From JBOGGX01 sp050744245 (GTDB lineage: Bacteria > Actinomycetota > Acidimicrobiia > Acidimicrobiales > JBOGGX01), in NCBI GenBank assembly GCA_050744245.1, contig JBOGGX010000225.1:1-14250 (forward strand): a DNA stretch of 14,250 nt. The letters are read 5' to 3'. Positions 7,901-13,397 of the stretch are shown here, piece by piece. Under the pieces are notes generated by a model. That model saw only the letters and a program-made list of their open reading frames with translations, ran no database searches and had not been told where the DNA came from. The position numbers and the translations under genes are program-made. How positions within the stretch are numbered: position 1 is the first letter of the stretch; each line of letters begins with the position of its first letter.

Positions 7901-7928
7901 CTCGCGGCGGCCAGTGGTTTACCGCGAG
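7901..7928. repeat. Inverted repeat CTCGCGG-N14-CCGCGAG in a divergent promoter region
   Basis: Exact 7-bp arms at 7901-7907 and 7922-7928 lie between the ABC operon and the PLP-enzyme gene, 10 bp before the latter's GTG. Position and symmetry fit an operator for a dimeric regulator, but short GC-rich dyads also occur by chance. Confidence 0.3.
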
Positions 7929-7938
7929 ACTTGGGGCC

Positions 7939-9063
7939 GTGCGCCCCTGCGAACGCCGCTATGTCTGCGCGAGGTGCGGCGACATCGTCGAGCCGGACGC
8001 GGTGGTGTGGCGGTGCGAGTGCGGTGGGACGTTCGTGCTCGAGCACGCCGACGTTCAGTTCGCCGTCGGCGAGCTCGCCCGCCGGTCGACGACGATGTGG
8101 CGCTACGCCGAGGCCCTGCCGTTCGCCCAGGAGTCGAGCGCCCCGGCCCGGGTGACGATGGGGGAGGGGTGGACGCCGCTCGTCGATGTCGACGTCGACG
8201 GTCGTGCGGTCACGGCCAAGGTCGAGTACGCCTCGCCGACCTTGTCGTTCAAGGACCGGGGCGCGGTGGTCCTGGTGGCCAAGGCGCTCGAGCTCGGGGC
8301 CGGGCGGTTGGTCGCCGACTCGAGCGGGAACGCCGGCGCCGCCATCGCCGCCTACGCGAGCAGGGCCGGACTGCCCTGCGAGGTGTTCGTGGCCCGATCG
8401 ACGGCATCGGGCAAGCTGGCCGGAGTGGCTGCGGTGGGCGCCGCCATCCGCCTGGTGGACGGCGACCGCGACGACGTCGCCCGGGCCGCCATCGCCGAGG
8501 TCGAGGCGAGCGGATCGTTCTACGCCAGCCACGTCTACAACCCCTTCTTCCTTGAGGGCACGAAGACCTTTGCCTTCGAGCTGTGGGAGCAGTTGGGCCG
8601 CGCCCCCGACGTCGTCGTGCTTCCGGCGGGCAACGGCACCCTGGTCCTCGGCGCCTACATCGGCTTCTCCGAGCTCCACCGGGCCCGGCTGATCGAGCGT
8701 CTCCCTCGGCTCCTCGTCGTCCAGGCGGCCGGGTGTGCGCCGGTGGCCCGGGCGTTCCACAGCCACTCGATGATGGTCGTGCCCGTGGTCAACGAGGGAA
8801 CGATCGCCGACGGCATCGCCATCGCCGAACCGGCCCGCGGCGACGAGATCGTCGACGCCGTGCGCCTCACCCGGGGCACCGTCCTCACCGTCACCGACGA
8901 CGAGATCTCCGCCGCCGCCAACCGGCTGGCCCGTCAGGGGCTGTACGTCGAGCCGACCGCCGCGGTCCCGGCGGCCGGTGTGCACCGGGCCCGGGCCGAC
9001 GGATGGCTCGACGACGACGCCTTGGTGGTCCTCCCGCTGGGCGGCGCCGGGCCGAAGGTGTGA
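7939..9063 (+). CDS. Threonine synthase-like PLP-dependent enzyme
   Basis: Fold-type II PLP enzyme of 374 residues, best read as threonine synthase (O-phosphohomoserine to threonine and phosphate, cytoplasmic). The N-terminus carries a zinc-ribbon-like Cys set (Cys10, Cys13, Cys26, Cys28) seen in many archaeal and actinobacterial threonine synthases; the second pair is CxC rather than CxxC. MGEGWTPLVD precedes the PLP lysine in LSFKDRGA (Lys105). SSGNAG at 128-133 and the phosphate-binding loop AGNGTLVLGA around 230-239 follow, and LPLGGAGPKV closes the chain. The GTG at 7939 was chosen because the Cys-rich segment begins at once; the open frame upstream is antisense to the ABC gene. No homoserine-pathway genes lie nearby, so other PLP lyases of this fold (for example cysteate synthase-like) remain possible. 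Its stop is 6 bp from the stop of the convergent gene. Confidence 0.85.
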   Translation: MRPCERRYVCARCGDIVEPDAVVWRCECGGTFVLEHADVQFAVGELARRSTTMWRYAEALPFAQESSAPARVTMGEGWTPLVDVDVDGRAVTAKVEYASPTLSFKDRGAVVLVAKALELGAGRLVADSSGNAGAAIAAYASRAGLPCEVFVARSTASGKLAGVAAVGAAIRLVDGDRDDVARAAIAEVEASGSFYASHVYNPFFLEGTKTFAFELWEQLGRAPDVVVLPAGNGTLVLGAYIGFSELHRARLIERLPRLLVVQAAGCAPVARAFHSHSMMVVPVVNEGTIADGIAIAEPARGDEIVDAVRLTRGTVLTVTDDEISAAANRLARQGLYVEPTAAVPAAGVHRARADGWLDDDALVVLPLGGAGPKV

Positions 9064-9069
9064 GTCGTC

Positions 9070-9633
9070 TCAGGCGTCGTCGAGCCAGACCGGCGCCCGC
9101 TCGACCAGGTACTGGCTGACGGCCAGGCACCGGTCGAGCACGTCGCACAGCTGCTCCTGGTTCTGCAGGATCTTGGCCAACGACACCTCGACCCTCGCGA
9201 CGACGTTGAGGCTGCGCTCGGAGGCGTCGGTGACCGATGGGTAGGAGTCGATCGCCGACACCTCCAGCGGCAGGTCGGTACCGCCGATCCCAGCCACGTC
9301 GGTGGCCAGGACGAGCAGATCGGGGCCCTTCGGCAGCGGGGGCAGGCTCCAGGTGAACACCAGAGGGAAGTGGAAGGTGTCGGCCGGCTCCTCGCCATCG
9401 GGCAACGAGATCACCGCGTCCTCGAAGTTGAGCAGTTGGCGCGGGTCGACCTCGAGGGAGAGGTGGAGGTCGAGCGGCCCGTTGCACGCCTCCTCGGGGT
9501 GGAGGTCGACCTCCCACGCCTGGCGGAGGGAGTAGGTCTCGACGAAGTGGCGCTCGTCGTGGACGTGGAATCCGTGGTCGTCGGCGTGGGCTTTGAGGTC
9601 GGCGACGAAGCCGGCGACATCGATGACCGCCAT
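9070..9633 (-). CDS. Conserved-looking protein of unknown function, 187 residues
   Basis: I do not recognise this family. The protein is soluble-looking (no signal peptide or membrane helix) and acidic, beginning MAVIDVAGFVADLKAHADDH. The N-terminal half is rich in His, Asp and Glu. A beta-rich middle (LDLHLSLEVDPRQLLNFED, then DTFHFPLVFTWSLPPLP) leads to a C-terminal part ending in a probable helix, LCDVLDRCLAVSQYLVERAP. G/C third positions are uniform, which supports a real gene. The ATG at 9633 was chosen because a TACGCT hexamer ends 9 bases before it; longer in-frame forms run across the divergent gene. It is a single gene, divergent from the damaged phosphatase gene over 68 bp and convergent with the PLP enzyme with a 6-bp gap. 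Confidence 0.8.
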   Translation of the reverse strand: MAVIDVAGFVADLKAHADDHGFHVHDERHFVETYSLRQAWEVDLHPEEACNGPLDLHLSLEVDPRQLLNFEDAVISLPDGEEPADTFHFPLVFTWSLPPLPKGPDLLVLATDVAGIGGTDLPLEVSAIDSYPSVTDASERSLNVVARVEVSLAKILQNQEQLCDVLDRCLAVSQYLVERAPVWLDDA

Positions 9634-9642
9634 CGATGAGAC

Positions 9643-9648
9643 AGCGTA
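9643..9648 (-). promoter_or_regulatory. Candidate -10 element of the 187-residue protein gene
   Basis: Minus-strand TACGCT ends 9 bases before the ATG at 9633, so the mRNA would have almost no leader. The hexamer is identical to those before the ppx and Nudix genes. Confidence 0.5.
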
Positions 9649-9649
9649 G

Positions 9650-9680
9650 GGGCTCGGTCCGCAGGACCATCGCCGAGCCC
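9650..9680. repeat. Dyad GGGCTCGG-N15-CCGAGCCC between divergent -10 elements (candidate operator)
   Basis: Exact 8-bp arms at 9650-9657 and 9673-9680. A second nested dyad, GGTCC-GCA-GGACC, lies at 9656-9668. The dyad sits between the minus-strand -10 (9643-9648) and the plus-strand -10 (9686-9691), so a bound regulator would cover the -35 region of both promoters. The regulator is not identified. Confidence 0.4.
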
Positions 9681-9685
9681 GGAGG

Positions 9686-9691
9686 TACCGT
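9686..9691 (+). promoter_or_regulatory. Candidate -10 element of the phosphatase-family gene
   Basis: TACCGT ends 10 bases before the ATG at 9702 and has the same hexamer as the well-formed promoter of the amidase gene. A GAGG five bases before the ATG could serve as a weak ribosome-binding site. Confidence 0.45.
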
Positions 9692-9701
9692 CGAGGCGGC
9701 G

Positions 9702-10381
9702 ATGGGCGACGACCGTGTGCTCGAGCTGCTGCGGCGAACGGCCGACGCCATCGCCGCCGCGCTCCGTGGCCTCGACGACTATGGCCTCGTAGTCGGGCGC
9801 TCGGCGACCTACGTGACCGACCTGGCCGCCGACCGGGTTGCGCTCGACATCCTGGTGGGCGACGGCGTCGGCGTGGTGTCCGAGGAGTCGGGGGCCCACG
9901 CGTCGACCGCGAGGTCGTGGTCGTGCTCGACCCGGTCGACGGATCGACCAACGCGTCGCGCGGCATTCCCTGGCTCGCCACCAGCCTGTGCGCGGTCGAC
10001 CGCGACGGACCCAGCGCGGCGGTCGTGCTCAACCTGGCCAGCGGCGCCCGCTTCGAGGCGGTCAGGGGGGCGGGCGCCACGCTCGACGGCGACCCGATAC
10101 GGCCGTCGGCGTGCGCCTCGATGGCGGGCGCCATCGTGGCCATCTCCGGCTATCCGCCGCACCGGCTCGGCTGGTACCAGTTCCGGGCCCTGGGCGCGGC
10201 CGCGCTCGACGTGTGCGCCGTCGCCGCGGGCACGGTCGACGCCTACGTCGACTGCAGCCCGAGCGCCCACGCACCGTGGGACTACCTGGGCGCCCTGTTG
10301 ATCTGTCGAACCCCGGTGGCGGCGGCCACCCCGGCGCTCTTCGAGGAGGCCCTGGCGGCTCGGGCTGCGTTCCGGGTGTGA
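9702..10381 (+). pseudogene. Inositol monophosphatase-family gene, frameshifted and lacking an internal segment
   Basis: Mg2+-dependent phosphatase family (inositol monophosphatase / FBPase-like fold). Residues from the ATG at 9702 (MGDDRVLELLRRTADAIAAA) through GVGVVSEESG lie in one frame. The continuation with metal motif VVVVLDPVDGSTNASRGIPW lies in the -1 frame from about 9895 on and ends at the TGA at 10379-10381. A run of five G at 9890-9894 is the likely site: one more G would give ESGGPRVDREVVVVLDPVDG without a break. The C-terminal motif is also damaged. APWDYLGALLIC is followed directly by TPVAAATPALFEEAL, so the EAGG segment and about 25-30 residues expected after it are absent. 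Joined, the product would be about 226 residues against the usual 250-270. A sequencing error could explain the frameshift but not readily the deletion. Probably inactive. Confidence 0.75.
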
Positions 10382-10383
10382 GC

Positions 10384-10409
10384 GTGCCGCGGGCGGCGCC
10401 ATCCGGCAC
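10384..10409 (+). terminator. Possible terminator hairpin after the phosphatase-family gene
   Basis: GTGCCG at 10384-10389 pairs with CGGCAC at 10404-10409, starting 3 bases after the stop. The stem is short and the 14-base loop is G/C-rich; there is no T-run. Confidence 0.3.
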
Positions 10410-10413
10410 CTGA

Positions 10414-10442
10414 TTGACACCCTCGTGACGCGGTCATACCGT
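10414..10442 (+). promoter_or_regulatory. Sigma-70-type promoter of the amidase gene
   Basis: TTGACA at 10414-10419, a 17-bp spacer, then TACCGT at 10437-10442: a consensus -35 with a TANNNT -10 at ideal spacing. Transcription would start near 10449 and leave a leader of about 30 bases that holds the GGAGG site. It is the only clear two-box promoter in the window. Confidence 0.75.
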
Positions 10443-10470
10443 CCGCCGAGCGCCGCACCGCCGAACGCTT

Positions 10471-10475
10471 GGAGG
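10471..10475 (+). promoter_or_regulatory. Ribosome-binding site of the amidase gene
   Basis: GGAGG ends 5 bases before the ATG at 10481. It decides the start against an in-frame TTG at 10469, which would overlap this site and add four residues. Confidence 0.7.
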
Positions 10476-10480
10476 CCGCC

Positions 10481-12037
10481 ATGCCGCTCCGTCCGCCCGA
10501 CGAGTCCGAGGTCGCCGCAGTCGGCGAGAGCTACGGGCTCGGGTTGAGTGCAACTGACGTCGCCTCGTTCGCTCCCTTCGCCACCGGCCTGCTGGCCTCG
10601 TGGAACGCGGTCGAGGAGCTCTACGGGCGAACCGCGCCGACCCAACGCACCGACCGTTCGTGGACCAGGCCTGACGACGCCGACAACCCGCTCGGCGCGT
10701 GGTACGTGAGGACCGAGATCAAGGAGTCGACCGATGGGCCGCTCGCGGGCCGGACGGTGGCCATCAAGGACAACACGATGGTGGCCGGGGTGCCGATGAT
10801 GAACGGGTCGCACACCGTCGACGGCTTCGTCCCCACTCGCGACGCAACGGTGGTGACCCGGCTGCTGGCCGCGGGGGCCACGATCACGGGCAAGGCGGTG
10901 TGCGAGGACCTGTGCTTCTCCGGTGCCAGCCACACGTCGGTGACCGGGCCGGTGCGCAACCCGTGGGATCCCACCCGCAGCGCGGGCGGGTCCTCGAGTG
11001 GGAGCGCGGCGCTCGTGGCCGCAGGCGCCGTCGACCTCGCCCTGGGCGGCGACCAGGGTGGCTCGGTGCGGATCCCTAGCGCGTACAGCGGGACGGTCGG
11101 CCACAAGCCGACCCACGGCCTGGTCCCGTACACCGGGGCGTTTCCCATCGAGCTGACGCTCGACCATCTCGGTCCGATCACCCGCACGGTCGGCGACTCC
11201 GCGCTCGTGCTCGGCGTGATCGCCGGGGCCGACGGATTCGATCCCCGCCAGCCGCCCGACATCCGAGCCGCCGACTATGTGGGAGTTCTCGGGGAGGCGG
11301 TCGAAGGCGTTCGGATCGGCATCGTCCAGGAGGGCTTCGCCATTCCCGGCGTGTCACAACCGGGCGTCGACGACGCGGTCCGGGCCGCGATCGAGCAACT
11401 GCGGAGCGCCGGGTGCGTGGCCGACGAGGTGTCGGTGCCCTGGCACCGCGACGCGATGCACGTGTGGAACGTCATCGCCACCGAGGGGGCCACGGCCCAG
11501 ATGGTCGACGGCAACGCCTACGGCATGAACTACAAGGGTCTCTACGACCCGGAGCTCATCGAGTTCTACGGCCGACAGTGGCGGGAGCGGGCCCCCCAGT
11601 TCTCCGAGACCGTCAAGCTGGTGCTGCTCGCCGGCCGGTACGCGATCGACGCCTACCACGGCCGGCACTACGCCATGGCCCAGAACCTCGCATTCGAGCT
11701 GCGCCGGGCCTACGACGACGCCCTCGCCGACCACGACGTGCTAGTGATGCCGACACTCCCGCTCACCGCGACGACCATCGTTCCCGATGACGCCCCACGG
11801 GAGGACTACATCGCCCGGGCGTTGGAGATGATCGCCAACACGGCCCCGTTCGACGTGACCGGCCATCCGGCCACGTCGGTGCCGGCCGGGCTGGTGGACG
11901 GGCTGCCGGCCGGTCTCATGATCATCGGCCGGCACTTCGACGACGCCACCTGCCTGCGGTTGGCCCACGCCTTCGAGCAGGCGGTCGACGGGTTCCCGAC
12001 ACCGCCCGTGGCCGCGGCCGTGGGGAGCACCTCGTGA
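10481..12037 (+). CDS. Amidase-signature-family amidase, similar to Rhodococcus enantioselective amidase
   Basis: Hydrolyses a carboxylic amide to acid and ammonia. The 518 residues carry the Ser-cisSer-Lys triad: Lys96 in VAIKDN, Ser171 in AGGSSSGSAA and nucleophile Ser195 in GGDQGGSVRIPSA. The spacings of 75 and 24 residues equal those of the triad in mammalian FAAH. From memory of the family, GGDQGGS, THGLVPYTGAFPIELTLDHL, IANTAPFDVTGHP and GRHFDDATCLRLAHAFE closely resemble the Rhodococcus enantioselective amidase that normally follows nitrile hydratase or aldoxime dehydratase genes. Start by the GGAGG site at 10471. It has its own good promoter. No nitrile hydratase, nitrilase or amide transporter gene lies in the window, so the natural substrate is open. 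Subunit A of a tRNA amidotransferase is unlikely given the motif type and the absence of B and C subunits. Confidence 0.94.
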   Translation: MPLRPPDESEVAAVGESYGLGLSATDVASFAPFATGLLASWNAVEELYGRTAPTQRTDRSWTRPDDADNPLGAWYVRTEIKESTDGPLAGRTVAIKDNTMVAGVPMMNGSHTVDGFVPTRDATVVTRLLAAGATITGKAVCEDLCFSGASHTSVTGPVRNPWDPTRSAGGSSSGSAALVAAGAVDLALGGDQGGSVRIPSAYSGTVGHKPTHGLVPYTGAFPIELTLDHLGPITRTVGDSALVLGVIAGADGFDPRQPPDIRAADYVGVLGEAVEGVRIGIVQEGFAIPGVSQPGVDDAVRAAIEQLRSAGCVADEVSVPWHRDAMHVWNVIATEGATAQMVDGNAYGMNYKGLYDPELIEFYGRQWRERAPQFSETVKLVLLAGRYAIDAYHGRHYAMAQNLAFELRRAYDDALADHDVLVMPTLPLTATTIVPDDAPREDYIARALEMIANTAPFDVTGHPATSVPAGLVDGLPAGLMIIGRHFDDATCLRLAHAFEQAVDGFPTPPVAAAVGSTS

Positions 12038-12083
12038 GCGGGGTCCACGATCTGGGCGGGGAGGTCTCACCGCTCGTCTGAGG

Positions 12084-12791
12084 GTGGCGCTGGCGTGGAT
12101 ACTCGCGGTCGTGGTCGCGGGCGTGGTGTCGTGTGCGGTGCTGACGCTGACCGGCGCGTCGGTCGGCGCTCTGGTAGGCGGAGTTCCTGGGGCGCTCATC
12201 GGGGGCGTCGTGGGGCTGGCGGCCGGGCTCGGCTACGGGATCACCCTGATCCGGGCGGGGAGCTATGACGCCACCCCGAGGAACATCGGCCGCTTCGTCG
12301 TCGACCACACCTGGAGCCTGGTGAACACGGCGGTCGGGTCGGTGTTCCTCCTCGGCAACCTGATCATCCGCAACGAGCTCAACGTCGAGGACAGCCGCCG
12401 ATCGGCCAGCGTCGTCTTCAACCGGGGCGTCATCCCCAACCGCAAGCGGATCGTCCAGGTGTGGACCAAGGCCGGTCCGGAGCAGAAGGTCATCCGCCGT
12501 CACTTCGCCACCACGGTGGGAAACGTGAAGGTCGGGGTGGGCCCCGAGAGCGGCATCGGGCTCAAGCAACACGAGGACGTCCACGTGTTCCAGGCCCGGC
12601 TGTTCGGGCCCCTCTTCCTCCCCCTCGTGGGGCTCGGGTTCCTTGTCGCGATCGTTCTTCCGTACTGGCTGCTGTACCACGATCGGGCCCGTCGGCCCAT
12701 CCGCTCGGTCGGCGACTACTTCATGCGCGGGGTGTACCCGCACGTGTGGCATGAGGAGTGGGCCTACCGGATCGGCGGGTCTCCGCCCTGA
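12084..12791 (+). CDS. Membrane protein with an HExxH motif, unknown function
   Basis: 235 residues. An N-terminal double hydrophobic segment (about 3-24 and 27-56, the latter Gly-rich: GALVGGVPGALIGGVVGLAA) is followed by a polar middle, then QHEDVHVFQARLFGPLF and a further helix (about 175-197, LVGLGFLVAIVLPYWLL). His163, Glu164 and His167 form HExxH, with Gln170 giving HExxHxxQ. The C-terminal HVWHEEWAYRIGG has a Glu that could be a third zinc ligand, as in gluzincin-like peptidases. I recall HExxHxxQ followed by GPL and a hydrophobic run in uncharacterised membrane proteins of other bacteria, but cannot name the family. Start GTG at 12084, 46 bp after the amidase stop. No spaced ribosome-binding site is visible, so it may be co-transcribed with the amidase. 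Peptidase activity is inference only. Confidence 0.8.
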   Translation: MALAWILAVVVAGVVSCAVLTLTGASVGALVGGVPGALIGGVVGLAAGLGYGITLIRAGSYDATPRNIGRFVVDHTWSLVNTAVGSVFLLGNLIIRNELNVEDSRRSASVVFNRGVIPNRKRIVQVWTKAGPEQKVIRRHFATTVGNVKVGVGPESGIGLKQHEDVHVFQARLFGPLFLPLVGLGFLVAIVLPYWLLYHDRARRPIRSVGDYFMRGVYPHVWHEEWAYRIGGSPP

Positions 12792-12797
12792 GCGTCC

Positions 12798-12803
12798 TAC
12801 GCT
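12798..12803 (+). promoter_or_regulatory. Candidate -10 element of the Nudix gene
   Basis: TACGCT ends 11 bases before the ATG at 12815, in the 23-bp gap after the membrane protein gene. It suggests that the Nudix gene can be transcribed on its own with a leader of only a few bases. Confidence 0.45.
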
Positions 12804-12814
12804 GAGGCCTCCCC

Positions 12815-13354
12815 ATGATCACCCCTCGCCTCCATCGGGGCTTGCTCAAGGTCTTCCGGCGGCTGCCGCGGCGGGTCCGCCGGTGGACGGTGCGCGTCAT
12901 CAACCCGACGTTCAGCGTCGGCGCGGCCGTGCTCGTCGAGCGGCCCGACGGGCGGCTCCTGTTGGTGCGGCACAGCTACCGGCGGCGCTGGGGCACGCCG
13001 GGCGGCCTCCTCAACCGGGGTGAGACCCCCGACGTCGCCGCCCGCCGCGAGGTCGGCGAGGAGATCGGTCTCGACGTCACCCTGATCGGGGAACCGGTGG
13101 TGGTGGTCGATCCCAAGCCCCGCCGGGTCGATGTCATCTTCCGGGCCCGGACGGCCGTCGGCGTCGATCCGGACTCGGCCCGGCCCACGTCGCCCGAGAT
13201 CGTCGAGGTGCGGTGGTTCCCCGTCGACGCCATGCCCGAGCTCCAGCACGAGACGGCCAGCGCGCTCAGAGCGTTGGCCCGGGCTGCGCTGTCACCACCG
13301 TCGGTGCCGCTCATCCGACCGGTCGATCCGGTCGATCGCGCGGCCGAGGAGTAG
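12815..13354 (+). CDS. Nudix hydrolase
   Basis: Hydrolyses a nucleoside diphosphate linked to another moiety, with Mg2+. The 179 residues contain an exact Nudix box, Gx5Ex7REUxEExGU: Gly64, Glu70, then REVGEEIGL at 78-86. The metal-binding Glu82 and Glu83 are present. Before it, FSVGAAVLVERPDGRLLLVR and YRRRWGTPGG are the usual first strands, and a later VEVRWFPVDAMPEL is the typical closing segment. The first 30 residues are strongly basic (RRLPRRVRRW), which could bind nucleic acid or the membrane surface. The tail (after about 150) is Pro-rich and probably unordered. Start ATG at 12815, preceded by TACGCT; no ribosome-binding site is clear. Convergent with the sigma factor, with a hairpin between. 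The substrate cannot be predicted. Confidence 0.92.
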   Translation: MITPRLHRGLLKVFRRLPRRVRRWTVRVINPTFSVGAAVLVERPDGRLLLVRHSYRRRWGTPGGLLNRGETPDVAARREVGEEIGLDVTLIGEPVVVVDPKPRRVDVIFRARTAVGVDPDSARPTSPEIVEVRWFPVDAMPELQHETASALRALARAALSPPSVPLIRPVDPVDRAAEE

Positions 13355-13359
13355 CTCGG

Positions 13360-13376
13360 CGGCACGGTTCGTGCCG
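13360..13376. terminator. Hairpin between Nudix and sigma factor genes (bidirectional terminator)
   Basis: CGGCACG at 13360-13366 and CGTGCCG at 13370-13376 pair perfectly around a GTT loop in the 43-bp gap between the two convergent stops. There is no T-run. Confidence 0.6.
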
Positions 13377-13397
13377 TGGCGCAGCCAGGTTGGTCGC

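Noticed and set aside
9885..9917. Programmed -1 ribosomal frameshifting as explanation of the broken phosphatase frame
   Set aside because: No X-XXY-YYZ heptamer is present in the right frame and no strong downstream stem-loop is evident. A lost G in a five-G run, alongside a second lesion, is simpler.
12034..12081. 15-codon ORF whose GTG overlaps the amidase stop (GTGA) and which ends 2 bases before the membrane protein GTG
   Set aside because: Too short for a coding test, has no ribosome-binding site and no recognisable feature; probably chance.
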